Assembly: GCA_023458875.1 (NCBI GenBank)
Contig: JAEWXO010000005.1
Location: 1-20,238, forward strand
DNA from: Bacillota bacterium
Lineage (GTDB): Bacteria > Bacillota > Clostridia > Oscillospirales > Ruminococcaceae
Reading direction: 5' to 3'
DNA length: 20,238 bases
Shown here: positions 7,090 through 14,550 of the stretch, in pieces
How positions within the stretch are numbered: position 1 is the first letter of the stretch
How the letters are laid out: each line of letters begins with the position of its first letter
Made by a program: the position numbers and the translations under genes
Notes under the pieces: generated by a model
Database searches by the model: none
Seen by the model: the letters and a program-made list of their open reading frames with translations, nothing else
What the model was told of the DNA's origin: nothing

Positions 7090-7949
7090 AAACAGCTGAA
7101 TTGTTTAAAAACGGTACGGTTATGTCGTTTGAGGTGTTTCCTCCGAAGCCTACTGATGATATTAAAGGAATATATGAAACTCTTGACGGATTGTCAGGAC
7201 TTAAGCCGGATTTTATAAGTGTTACATATGGTGCCGGCGGAGGTGCGAATTGTTCAAAAACACTGACAATAGCGTCAGATGTAAAAAATAAATACGGAAT
7301 TGAGAGTGTGGCACATCTGCCTTGTATAGGGCTTAAACGTGAAAATGTTCTTGAAATTCTTGAGAAATTCAAAGAAAACGGCATTGAGAATATCCTTGCA
7401 CTCAGAGGAGATATTTCTGAAGAAAATTCTGTTACAGGAGATTTCAGCCATGCAGATGAGCTTATAAAATTTATTAGTCAGAACGGTAATTTTAATATTC
7501 TTGCAGCGTGTTATCCTGAGGGACATCCGGAGAGTAAAAATATTGTTGAAGATATATATAATCTGAAGCGCAAGGTGGATGCGGGTGCAGATCATCTGGT
7601 AACACAGCTTTTCCTTGACAATAATTACTTTTATACGTTCAGAGAGAGAACAGTACTTGCAGGGATAAATGTTCCGATAGAAGCCGGAATCATGCCGGTG
7701 ACCAATAAAAAACAGATAGAGCGAATGGTTAGAATGTGCGGAGTGGAACTGCCGAAAAAGTTTATGACCATGATTCAGAAATACGAAAACAATCCTGAAG
7801 CATTGCGTGATGCAGGGATAGCGTACGCCATTGATCAGATAGTGGATCTTATTTCACATGGCGTTGACGGGATACATCTGTATACCATGAACAAGCCGTA
7901 TATTGCACAGAAAATTCATGAGGCTGTTTTCAGGCTTCTGCCGGCATAA
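7086..7949 (+). CDS. metF: 5,10-methylenetetrahydrofolate reductase
   Basis: 287 residues; ATG preceded by AAAGGGG. It reduces methylene-THF to methyl-THF, feeding methionine synthesis or, in acetogenic metabolism, the methyl branch. The TIM-barrel family signatures are visible: SFEVFPPK with catalytic Glu16, SVTYGAGG (about 45-52), the folate/FAD-contact segment LRGD with Asp109, FSHADELI, ACYPEGHPES and KVDAGADHLVTQLFLDN. Full length for the short bacterial form without the C-terminal regulatory domain. No metV-type partner or methionine synthase is adjacent. A LysR regulator lies convergently downstream. Confidence 0.95.
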   Translation: MKTAELFKNGTVMSFEVFPPKPTDDIKGIYETLDGLSGLKPDFISVTYGAGGGANCSKTLTIASDVKNKYGIESVAHLPCIGLKRENVLEILEKFKENGIENILALRGDISEENSVTGDFSHADELIKFISQNGNFNILAACYPEGHPESKNIVEDIYNLKRKVDAGADHLVTQLFLDNNYFYTFRERTVLAGINVPIEAGIMPVTNKKQIERMVRMCGVELPKKFMTMIQKYENNPEALRDAGIAYAIDQIVDLISHGVDGIHLYTMNKPYIAQKIHEAVFRLLPA

Positions 7950-7993
7950 AAATTCCCCGTGCCTTTTTATTTTGTAAGGCACGGGGAAATTTT
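7950..7993 (+). terminator. metF terminator
   Basis: AAATTCCCCGTGCCTT pairs with AAGGCACGGGGAAATTT over a 10-base T-rich loop, beginning directly after the metF stop codon. Confidence 0.88.
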
Positions 7994-8053
7994 AAGGATT
8001 TCGAATCGGTACGATTCGACCGGGCTTTGCGGTCGCCTGGACTTCGCTTGTAT
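7994..8053 (+). repeat. Hairpin element, copy B (partial, 5' end missing)
   Basis: Starts abruptly at the end of the metF terminator with GGATTTCG, then the hairpin TCGAATCG-gta-CGATTCGA, then CGACCG-GGCTTTG-CGGTCG, then GCCTGGACTTCGCTT. It matches the middle of copy D closely but lacks both inverted-repeat ends. Copy C begins immediately after it. Confidence 0.75.
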
Positions 8054-8187
8054 ACCTGTATCAGCCAATATGTTTGAGTTAAGATTTTGTGCCGGGGATG
8101 TCGACTCTGTGGAGTCGACCGGGCTTTCCGGTCGCCCTGGACCTTCGGACATATATCCTTACCGTACACATATGGCTGAACAGCAAC
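8054..8187 (+). repeat. Hairpin element, copy C
   Basis: Bounded by TCAGCCAATATGT near 8061 and ACATATGGCTGA ending near 8179 in inverted orientation. It contains GTCGACTC-tgtg-GAGTCGAC (8 bp) followed by CGACCGG-GCTTT-CCGGTCG (7 bp). It lies between the convergent metF and lysR genes and is homologous to copy D along its length. Confidence 0.75.
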
Positions 8188-8199
8188 ATTTGATTTAAT

Positions 8200-9108
8200 T
8201 TAAGTCAGATGACTTACGAGTTTTTTAAGTTCTTCGATATAGGTTAATGCAAAGTGGCTAAGGTCACTTTTTTCGTTTTTTATCCATCCTACGTTCATTT
8301 TTTCGTCAGTTTCAAGCGGGACGGAAATGATATTATCACCGTTTAAATTGTGGTTAAGGACGCCGGTACAAATTGTATAGCCGTTTAATCCGATAAGAAG
8401 GTTAAAAAGTGTTGCTCTGTCACTTACGTGAATAATTTTTTTATGCGGAGCAGTACTGAGAATTTCTTCGGAAAAATAAAAGGAATTGTATTCGCCCTGT
8501 TCGAAGGCGAGACACGGATAGTTTTCAAGATCATCGAGAGTGATTTTTTCATAACCGGCAAGCGGGTGCGATGAGCTTATAAAAACATGCGGATTTGCTG
8601 TAAACAGAGGTGTAAAAACAAGGTGACTTTCTTTAAGAAGCTTTGTAATTACCTTTTCGTTAAAATCATTCAGATAAATAATCCCTATCTGACTATGAAA
8701 ATTTCTGACGTCTTCTATAATGTCGTATGTTCTCGTTTCACGTATTGTCAGTTTATATTCATCTGTATCAAGTGCTGAAATAACATTTACAAAGGCATTT
8801 ACTGCAAAAGCATAATGCTGTGTTGAAACGGAAAAAAGCTTTTTTGACGGCTTTTTTCCGGTGTAACGCTGCTCCATAAGCTCTGCTTGTTCTACTATCT
8901 GTCTTGCATATGATAAAAACTCAGTTCCGTCAGATGTCAGCGTGATACCCTTTGCCGAACGCTGAAAAATTTCAATTCCCGTTTCGGCTTCAACATCCCT
9001 GACGGCATTTGAGAGACTCGGCTGAGAAATAAACAGCCTTTTTGCGGCTTCCGTAATAGAACCGCATTTAACGATCATAATTATATATTTCATTTGCTGT
9101 AATGTCAT
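8200..9108 (-). CDS. LysR-family transcriptional regulator
   Basis: 302 residues; ATG preceded by a modest AGG about 9 bases upstream. The N-terminal winged helix (residues 1-60: MKYIIMIVKCGSITEAAKRL, then FISQPSLSNAVRDVE) is the classic LysR reader head, followed by a linker helix. The periplasmic-binding-like effector domain covers about 90-295 (SHPLAGYEKITLDDLENYP). The effector is unknown. No divergent target abuts it; upstream are a direct repeat and element D. The neighbouring metF suggests, but does not show, a role in methionine or sulfur control. Confidence 0.92.
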   Translation of the reverse strand: MTLQQMKYIIMIVKCGSITEAAKRLFISQPSLSNAVRDVEAETGIEIFQRSAKGITLTSDGTEFLSYARQIVEQAELMEQRYTGKKPSKKLFSVSTQHYAFAVNAFVNVISALDTDEYKLTIRETRTYDIIEDVRNFHSQIGIIYLNDFNEKVITKLLKESHLVFTPLFTANPHVFISSSHPLAGYEKITLDDLENYPCLAFEQGEYNSFYFSEEILSTAPHKKIIHVSDRATLFNLLIGLNGYTICTGVLNHNLNGDNIISVPLETDEKMNVGWIKNEKSDLSHFALTYIEELKKLVSHLT

Positions 9109-9161
9109 TATAAATTACCTGCCAGTTCTTAATGATAGGAATATTAATATTATATAAAAAT

Positions 9162-9215
9162 AATTATAGCATAACCGGTATATATAAACAAGGAAGTTAT
9201 AAAAATTATAGCATA
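9162..9215. promoter_or_regulatory. Direct repeats upstream of lysR
   Basis: The 12-base sequence AATTATAGCATA occurs at 9162-9173 and again at 9204-9215. Between them ATAACCGGTAT is a near palindrome with the T...A pattern LysR proteins favour. This could be the autoregulatory site of the LysR gene; inference only. Confidence 0.35.
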
Positions 9216-9231
9216 CTTATATTTCCGGAGT

Positions 9232-9363
9232 TTACTATTCAGCCGCTATGGTTAAGTTATTGGATTTTGCAGGGATTTCGATTCTTCGGAATCGACCAGG
9301 CTTTGCGGTCGCCTGGACTTCGCTTATATATTTGCCTCACTTTGTGGTATGGCTGAATAGTAA
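9232..9363 (+). repeat. Hairpin element, copy D (most intact)
   Basis: A perfect 13-bp terminal inverted repeat, TTACTATTCAGCC at 9232-9244 and GGCTGAATAGTAA at 9351-9363, encloses 106 bp. The interior holds TCGATTC-ttcg-GAATCGA, then CGACC...GGTCG, then GCCTGGACTTCGCTT. No protein-coding frame of note and no clear target-site duplication. It separates lysR from the DJ-1 gene promoter. Confidence 0.85.
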
Positions 9364-9403
9364 CGTATCCGCAGATCTGAAACATATTTTTACATCAAAT
9401 CAA

Positions 9404-9433
9404 TTGACAGTGATATATTTAAAGATGTATAAT
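9404..9433 (+). promoter_or_regulatory. Promoter of the DJ-1/PfpI gene
   Basis: TTGACA at 9404-9409, 18-base spacer, TATAAT at 9428-9433. Confidence 0.85.
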
Positions 9434-9509
9434 ATTTGAATAAGAACGGCTATATGAAGGTTGTTCCCAGATGTTAAATAATGACAAATATGAAAAGGGG
9501 TTAGATTAT

Positions 9510-10109
9510 ATGAAAAAAACAGTTCTTTTTTTGATACTTGATCAATTCGCTGACTGGGAGACTGCATATATTTCATCAGCCATTGCTCCGTTAGGTCAGG
9601 GGGATTATGAGGTCAAAACGGTTTCACTTACAAAAGACAGTGTTACATCAATAGGCGGATTTAACGTAATTCCTGATTACGATATTGAATCGGCACCGGA
9701 AGATTATGAAGCGCTGATTCTCATCGGGGGAATGACATGGAGAAAAGAAAATGCCCAAAAGGTAAAGATTCTTGTAGATGACTGTATAAAAAAAGGAAAG
9801 GTGCTTGCGGGAATATGTGATGCCTGTGCTTTTCTTGCTAAATCGGGCGTTCTTAACAACGTATATCATACAAGCAATTCACTTGATAATATTAAGCAGT
9901 GGGCAGGCGATACATATACAGGAGATGAAAAATATATCTGTAGTCAGGCTGTAAGTTATAATAATATTATAACAGCAAATGGTTCTGCAACTCTGGAGTT
10001 TGCAAAAAAAGTCCTGATTGCCATAAATATTGCAAGTAATGATAAAATAAATGAGTGGTATGACTTCCATAAGCTTGGGCAATTTGCAGCACCGTGGCCA
10101 AGCTATTAA
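9510..10109 (+). CDS. DJ-1/PfpI family protein (YdeA-like)
   Basis: 199 residues from the ATG at 9510, chosen because AAAAGGGG lies 9 bases upstream; an in-frame ATG at 9471 has a poorer site. The class I glutamine-amidotransferase-like fold of DJ-1/PfpI is shown by FLILDQFADWE (Glu17), ALILIGGMTWR and the nucleophile elbow GICDA with Cys103. Members include chaperones, deglycase-like enzymes and proteases, so the reaction cannot be stated. It has its own promoter and a shared terminator with the convergent synthetase gene. Confidence 0.85.
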   Translation: MKKTVLFLILDQFADWETAYISSAIAPLGQGDYEVKTVSLTKDSVTSIGGFNVIPDYDIESAPEDYEALILIGGMTWRKENAQKVKILVDDCIKKGKVLAGICDACAFLAKSGVLNNVYHTSNSLDNIKQWAGDTYTGDEKYICSQAVSYNNIITANGSATLEFAKKVLIAINIASNDKINEWYDFHKLGQFAAPWPSY

Positions 10110-10157
10110 GGATTAATAACTATTCTTGTAACCTATAACGAAGAAAATGAGTAAACA

Positions 10158-10203
10158 TAAAGAGCACATTCCTGCTGAATCAAACAGGAGTGTGCTCTTT
10201 ATA
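10158..10203. terminator. Bidirectional terminator
   Basis: AAAGAGCACATTCCTG pairs with CAGGAGTGTGCTCTTT over a 10-base loop, with A-rich and T-rich flanks. It lies between the convergent DJ-1 gene and the XRE-cupin-synthetase gene. Confidence 0.9.
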
Positions 10204-10287
10204 ATATGGTTTTTATGCCGGAGAACAACATTTTATAAAACATGCCTGACTTTTTTGAAGCTGGCATATTCAGCTCGATTATTCTGT

Positions 10288-12552
10288 TTATTTGTTATCC
10301 TTCTGTCTTATTTCAACGCGTCTTATTTTACCGCTGATTGTCTTTGGAAGAGCGCTTACAAATTCGACAATTCTCGGGTACTTATAAGGTGCTGTATGGG
10401 TTTTTACGTAGTTCTGAATTTCCTTTTTGAGTTCCTCGCTGCCCTCAACGTCCTTTGTGAGAACAATAGTAGCTTTAACAACCTGCCCTCTTACCGGGTC
10501 AGGAGTACCGGTGATTGCACATTCAAGGACGTAAGGAAGCTCCATGATAACACTTTCGATTTCAAAAGGTCCGATGCGGTAGCCTGATGATTTTATAACA
10601 TCATCGATTCTGCCTACAAACCAGAGATAACCTTCCTCGTCACGGGTTGCCTGATCACCTGTATGATAATAGCCGTCGTACCATGCTTCCTTTGTCTTTT
10701 CTTCATTAAGGTAGTATCCGAGAAAAAGTCCGCATGGAACTTTTTTACCTGTTCTGATGCAGATTTCACCTGTTTCACCGTTTTTGCATTCCTTGCCTTC
10801 GCTGTTGATAAGAACAACGTCGTAAAGCGGAGTAGGCTTGCCCATAGAGCCGATTTTCGGGGTTGTTCCTACAAGGTTTGCAATGGAAAGTGTAGTTTCA
10901 GTCTGGCCGAAGCCCTCCATAATTTTCAGGCCTGTAGCCTTGTGGAACTGATTATAAACCTCAGGGTTCAGAGCCTCACCGGCTGTTGTTGCGTACTCAA
11001 TAGAGGAGAGATCGTATTTGCTTAAATCCTCCTTGATAAAGAAACGGTACATTGTAGGAGGTGCGCAGAATGTCGTGATATTGTATTTTTTGAACATCGG
11101 GAGAATATCATCTGAAACGAAGCGGTCAAAATCATAGGTGAATACAGCCGCCTCACAGAGCCACTGACCATAAAGCTTGCCCCACAGAGCCTTTCCCCAG
11201 CCTGTATCTGAAATAGTGAAGTGAAGTCCGTCAGGGTTTACATTATGCCAGTACTTTGCTGTAATATAATGTCCCAAAGCATATTTGTAGGAATGTGTCG
11301 CGATTTTAGGATAACCCGTTGTACCTGAAGTAAAGAACATAAGCATAGGGTCATCACCGCAGGCAGTATGCTCATTACGATTATAAATGTCGCTGCAAAG
11401 TGCCATTTCACTGTTGAAGTCTGACCAGCCTGCTTTCTTTTCACCTACAGAGATTTTTTTAAGTTCAGGGAATTCCTTCGAAGCAAGATCAACCTGTTGG
11501 GAAACGTCACCGTCTGAGGTGCAGACGATTGCCGAAACGCCGGCTGCCTTGAATCGATATGAAAGGTCATGTTCAACAAGCTGATTTGTTGAAGGGATAG
11601 CAATAGCACCGATTTTGTGAAGGGCTAAAATACTGAACCAGAACTGATAGTGACGCTTGAGAATAAGCATAACTCTGTCGCCCTTTTTTATTCCAAGAGA
11701 TTCGAAATAATTTGCTGTCATATTGCTGTATTTTCTCATATCGCCGAATGTAAAACGGTGTTCGCTCTTATCGTTTCCTACCCACATCATAGCAAGCTTA
11801 TCAGGGGTTTTTGATGCAATTTTATCAACACAGTCAAATGCAAAATTGAAGTGGTTTTCGTTTTTGAACTTGATTTCCTCAAGTACACCGTTCTCGTCAG
11901 TTTTTGTCTTTATAAATTTGTGTGCAACCGTAGCTTCATCAGGTCGGATAATGGTCGGCTCAAATTCTACTTCGCCGGCTTTTGTTGACTCAGGTGTTGT
12001 TTTTACAACAAAGGCATAAATTTTACAGTCATTTCCGCCAAGTGCAGTCAATGCATGAGGATAGGAGCTGTTATAGTAAATGGTATCGCCTTCATTGAGG
12101 ATTTCTTTTTTGCCGTTTATTTCGATAGCAAGCTTACCTTTGATTACAACGTCAATTTCCTGTCCGTCATGGGAACTGTAGGCCGGTTTGTTATCAGGGT
12201 CATATGGAATAGTAACATAAAAAGGCTCAACAATTTTGCCTTTGAAGCGCGGTGCAAGGTTGTCATAAACAAAGCCTGTGTTCTTGTGGATTCGCATACC
12301 TTCACCTTTTTTTGTAACAGTATAAAGGGACAGGTTAGGGCTGCTTCCTTCAAGTAGGTCCTTCATTTCAACGCCGAATATATCAGCACACTTGTAGATG
12401 AAAGTAAAGCCGAAATCAGTTTCACCTTCCTCTAGCCTTACATACTCCTCAAGAGTAAGCTCTGTTTTCTTTGCCATTTCCTCCTGCGAATATGATGCAA
12501 TTTCGCGGAGAGTTCTGATTCTGTCTGCAATTTCTTTTAACTGATAGCCCAT
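10288..12552 (-). CDS. XRE-cupin-acyl-CoA synthetase (AMP-forming) fusion
   Basis: 754 residues; ATG with AAAGGA upstream. Residues about 5-62 are an XRE helix-turn-helix (SQEEMAKKTELTLEEYVRLE). About 110-190 are a cupin_2 domain (HDGQEIDVVIKGKLAIEING, then EGDTIYYNSSYPHAL). About 225-754 are an ANL adenylating enzyme with the ATP loop TSGTTGYPK (about 408), GFGQTET, YHTGD, the hinge GRIDDVIKSSGYRIGP and the catalytic lysine in SGKIRR (Lys742). The catalytic part resembles acetyl-CoA synthetase and the ACSM medium/branched-chain acyl-CoA synthetases (VILIL-type and IPSTNQL segments). It should convert a carboxylate, ATP and CoA to acyl-CoA. The upstream T-box puts it under amino-acid control, pointing to biosynthesis rather than fatty-acid use. 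Single-gene unit. Confidence 0.9.
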   Translation of the reverse strand: MGYQLKEIADRIRTLREIASYSQEEMAKKTELTLEEYVRLEEGETDFGFTFIYKCADIFGVEMKDLLEGSSPNLSLYTVTKKGEGMRIHKNTGFVYDNLAPRFKGKIVEPFYVTIPYDPDNKPAYSSHDGQEIDVVIKGKLAIEINGKKEILNEGDTIYYNSSYPHALTALGGNDCKIYAFVVKTTPESTKAGEVEFEPTIIRPDEATVAHKFIKTKTDENGVLEEIKFKNENHFNFAFDCVDKIASKTPDKLAMMWVGNDKSEHRFTFGDMRKYSNMTANYFESLGIKKGDRVMLILKRHYQFWFSILALHKIGAIAIPSTNQLVEHDLSYRFKAAGVSAIVCTSDGDVSQQVDLASKEFPELKKISVGEKKAGWSDFNSEMALCSDIYNRNEHTACGDDPMLMFFTSGTTGYPKIATHSYKYALGHYITAKYWHNVNPDGLHFTISDTGWGKALWGKLYGQWLCEAAVFTYDFDRFVSDDILPMFKKYNITTFCAPPTMYRFFIKEDLSKYDLSSIEYATTAGEALNPEVYNQFHKATGLKIMEGFGQTETTLSIANLVGTTPKIGSMGKPTPLYDVVLINSEGKECKNGETGEICIRTGKKVPCGLFLGYYLNEEKTKEAWYDGYYHTGDQATRDEEGYLWFVGRIDDVIKSSGYRIGPFEIESVIMELPYVLECAITGTPDPVRGQVVKATIVLTKDVEGSEELKKEIQNYVKTHTAPYKYPRIVEFVSALPKTISGKIRRVEIRQKDNK

Positions 12553-12614
12553 GATGATTAATTCCTTTCGTATTTATTTTTATAGATATAATAGATAGAA
12601 ATTTGTCAGGGCAA

Positions 12615-12882
12615 TAAAAAATCGCCCCAAACAATAAATTTGTTTGAGACGAATAAATATTTTTTATCCGCGGTACCACTCAAATTGCGTTTTCACGCCA
12701 CTCATAGGATTCTATCAAATCCCTTATCTTAACGCGACATCACGGGAAGCGCCTACACATATGTTTCGGACTTCCAGCTCAGAAGTGATGGGCAAATAAT
12801 AACTTAAAAGTGCCGCCTTTCAGCATACAGCGGCTCTCTGTGACCTTTAACGTTAACTGCCGTCTTCGTCATTGCCTTTATA
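12615..12882 (-). promoter_or_regulatory. T-box riboswitch, specifier AUC (isoleucine)
   Basis: A complete leader on the minus strand. Stem I carries GACGAAGAC at its base and AGAGAGCCG with GCTGAAAGGCGGCA at the top. The specifier loop is read as ATC followed by A (12789-12787), placed between TGCC and CTTC, which pair with GGCA and GAAG on the 5' side. The T-box AGTGGTACCGCGG is at about 12681-12669. Its UGGU bulge calls for a tRNA with discriminator A, as in tRNA-Ile; His (C73) and Ser (G73), the readings one base either side, would not fit. The terminator stem (12652-12622) ends in six T residues. TTTGAG before the T-box can pair with CTCAAA in the terminator to form the antiterminator. 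It regulates the synthetase gene 63 bases downstream. Confidence 0.93.
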
Positions 12883-12888
12883 ATTGAT

Positions 12889-12917
12889 ATGATATCATCT
12901 TTGTTTTAGTTTGTCAA
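12889..12917 (-). promoter_or_regulatory. Promoter of the T-box leader
   Basis: TTGACA at 12917-12912, 17-base spacer and TATCAT at 12894-12889 on the minus strand. The 12918-13065 stretch beyond it shows nothing I can name. Confidence 0.85.
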
Positions 12918-13065
12918 GAGGTTTTTGAAATTTTCTTCGAAAATTTACGGAGGCCGGCACTTAATAAAATATACCTGTGGTTTACTTGATTTCCCTGAAA
13001 TCATATGCTATAACCCGGGTTTGTCACTTAAATAACCGCAAAAATAAAAAAAGGACCTGTTATAA

Positions 13066-13096
13066 AAAAGCTGCCGACAACAGTCGACAGCTTTTA
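13066..13096 (-). terminator. Terminator of the GNAT/hydrolase unit
   Basis: AAAAGCTGTCGAC pairs with GTCGGCAGCTTTT (one mismatch, 4-base loop), followed on the minus strand by a run of T residues. It ends the unit that includes the GT2 stub, the GNAT and the hydrolase. Confidence 0.85.
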
Positions 13097-13099
13097 TGG

Positions 13100-13213
13100 T
13101 CAGATTCTTTCAATTAACTCTGCTGATTTTTTTATTGAGTGTATACATCTTTTTACATATTTCTCCTCGTTATGCGCGGGAATAATAACCGATACCTTAT
13201 TCGCATTTTTCAC
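13100..13213 (-). pseudogene. Glycosyltransferase family 2 N-terminal stub
   Basis: A 37-codon frame from GTG (13213), preceded by AGGGGCGG, reads VSVIIPAHNEEKYVKRCI, the nucleotide-sugar-binding opening of GT2 enzymes. It stops at TGA (13102-13100) just before the terminator. GT2 domains need 200 or more residues, including a D-x-D motif that is absent, so this is a truncated remnant unless the stub is translated for another reason. It follows the GNAT gene by 27 bases. Confidence 0.7.
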
Positions 13214-13240
13214 ATTCAACCGCCCCTGGATTTTGATTTA

Positions 13241-13729
13241 TCATATTGATAACGCTGATAATTTACATATCATTATATATTCTTCTTCATTTTCACCGAC
13301 GATTTCAAAGCCTGCGTTTTTATACATTTTAACTGCAAAGTTTATTTTCTGAACTGCAAGAGAGGCCTGTTCATATCCGTTTTCCTTCAATAACAGGAGC
13401 ATTTTTTTCATCATTTCCGTACCTATTCCAAGGCCGCGGAATTCCTTATACAGCGAAATGGCAAACGACGGAGTATTTTCGTCAACATGACCGTAATCGT
13501 TCATTATCCTCACCCATACAGCACCTACCACTTTTCCTTCTGTTTCAGCAACCAGGCATCTGTCATCAATGCTGTTTCCAAAATCAGAAATATAAACCTG
13601 CAGATCCGGTGAATCAATTATGCTTTTCGGAGGAGCTTCTGTTCCTTCAGGCAAAAAAATTGCCTCATATAAAAAGTCATTAAGGAGATGGGTTTCATCT
13701 TTTTTTAGTTCTCTTATAATGTAATTCAT
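13241..13729 (-). CDS. GNAT-family N-acetyltransferase
   Basis: 162 residues from the ATG at 13729, preferred because GAGGT lies just upstream. A GTG at 13753 in the same frame overlaps the stop codon of the upstream hydrolase by four bases and could be used instead. The GNAT features are VAETEGKVVGAVWVRI, SLYKEFRGLGIGTEMMKKML (acetyl-CoA loop R-G-L-G-I-G) and the C-terminal MYKNAGFEIVGE. The substrate is unknown. The tight join with the hydrolase indicates one transcript and translational coupling. Confidence 0.88.
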   Translation of the reverse strand: MNYIIRELKKDETHLLNDFLYEAIFLPEGTEAPPKSIIDSPDLQVYISDFGNSIDDRCLVAETEGKVVGAVWVRIMNDYGHVDENTPSFAISLYKEFRGLGIGTEMMKKMLLLLKENGYEQASLAVQKINFAVKMYKNAGFEIVGENEEEYIMICKLSALSI

Positions 13730-13749
13730 ATTTACCTCAGATCTATAAT

Positions 13750-14256
13750 TCACTGTATGAACTTTGCCCCTTTGTTTTTCAGAATACGCTTATATTTTTC
13801 TGCTTTTTTAGGAAGCATTGTCTGAACAGCAGATTCATTAATGATAACTTTAAAGCCGTTTTTCAATCCACCAAGTGCAGTAAGAGCGACGCATCCTCCG
13901 CCGTCCAGACCGGTCAGTTCAATTTCATCTATTTTAATTTCATTAAGAACTTTTATTAAGTCAGGGTTTGAAAAAGCATCACCCTCATATTTTATGATAA
14001 TGTTGTCAGATACAACATTAACCTCTTCGGCTATCTCAGCTTCAACAGATCCATAAAATGCTTTTACCGGTGCAAGCCTGTTTAAAAAGTTATTTTTCAT
14101 AATATTGCAGACATAAAAGACATTTTCACTTTCATACTCAGCTATTCTTTCATTTACTGCCTTAATAAGCGCGTCTTTTTCATACTTAAAGAATGAGGAA
14201 TGATTTTTTCCTACACAAATATTCTGCATATCAACTACAAACAATGCTCTTTTCAT
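13750..14256 (-). CDS. Isochorismatase-like cysteine hydrolase
   Basis: 168 residues; ATG with AAAGGA upstream. The isochorismatase-fold triad is visible: Asp9 in FVVDMQN, Lys89 in IIIKYEGDAF and Cys122 in GLDGGGCVALTALGG, the latter being the nucleophile position in the nicotinamidase/N-carbamoylase group. It therefore probably hydrolyses a small amide. Other family members differ widely in substrate and no neighbouring pathway gene narrows it. Overlaps the GNAT gene by GTGA if that start is used. Confidence 0.85.
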   Translation of the reverse strand: MKRALFVVDMQNICVGKNHSSFFKYEKDALIKAVNERIAEYESENVFYVCNIMKNNFLNRLAPVKAFYGSVEAEIAEEVNVVSDNIIIKYEGDAFSNPDLIKVLNEIKIDEIELTGLDGGGCVALTALGGLKNGFKVIINESAVQTMLPKKAEKYKRILKNKGAKFIQ

Positions 14257-14311
14257 AATTACAAATCCTTTCTGCGAATTCCGGATATTTTGATACCAGG
14301 TAAATGCATTT

Positions 14312-14340
14312 ATTATATATCATAGTGTAGCATATGTCAA
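14312..14340 (-). promoter_or_regulatory. Promoter of the hydrolase-GNAT unit
   Basis: On the minus strand TTGACA (14340-14335), 17 bases, TATAAT (14317-14312): full consensus at both hexamers. Confidence 0.93.
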
Positions 14341-14379
14341 TGTTTTTTCTAAAAATAATTTTTTAACATAGTCGCTTTC

Positions 14380-14415
14380 TTACTATTAAGGCACTACGGT
14401 AAAGTTGTTAATTTA
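14380..14415 (+). repeat. Hairpin element, fragment E (left end only)
   Basis: TTACTATTAAGGCACTACGG followed by TAAAGTTGTTAATTTA aligns with the first 36 bases of copy D with roughly 28 identities and no gap. The internal hairpins and right end are missing; a terminator follows instead. Confidence 0.5.
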
Positions 14416-14426
14416 GTAACCTTTAT

Positions 14427-14486
14427 AACAAAAACCCTCCCCGGACCGTTTCATACCAACCGGTACTGACGATGCGGGGAGGGTTT
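14427..14486 (-). terminator. Terminator of the SUKH-like gene
   Basis: AAACCCTCCCCG and CGGGGAGGGTTT form the outer stem, with a smaller inner stem, followed on the minus strand by TTTTTGTT. It lies about 65 bases after the stop codon at 14551. Confidence 0.85.
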
Positions 14487-14550
14487 ATTTGATATTTTTC
14501 GGATTTATAATGCATTTCTGTCTGGTAAACAGGAAAATCTTTTTAACATA

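Noticed and set aside
10147..10587. 146-codon plus-strand ORF
   Set aside because: It starts inside the bidirectional terminator and runs antisense to the 3' end of the acyl-CoA synthetase gene; no ribosome site, cysteine/phenylalanine-rich shadow composition.
10663..11025. 120-codon plus-strand ORF
   Set aside because: Antisense shadow of the synthetase coding region with no ribosome site or recognisable motif.
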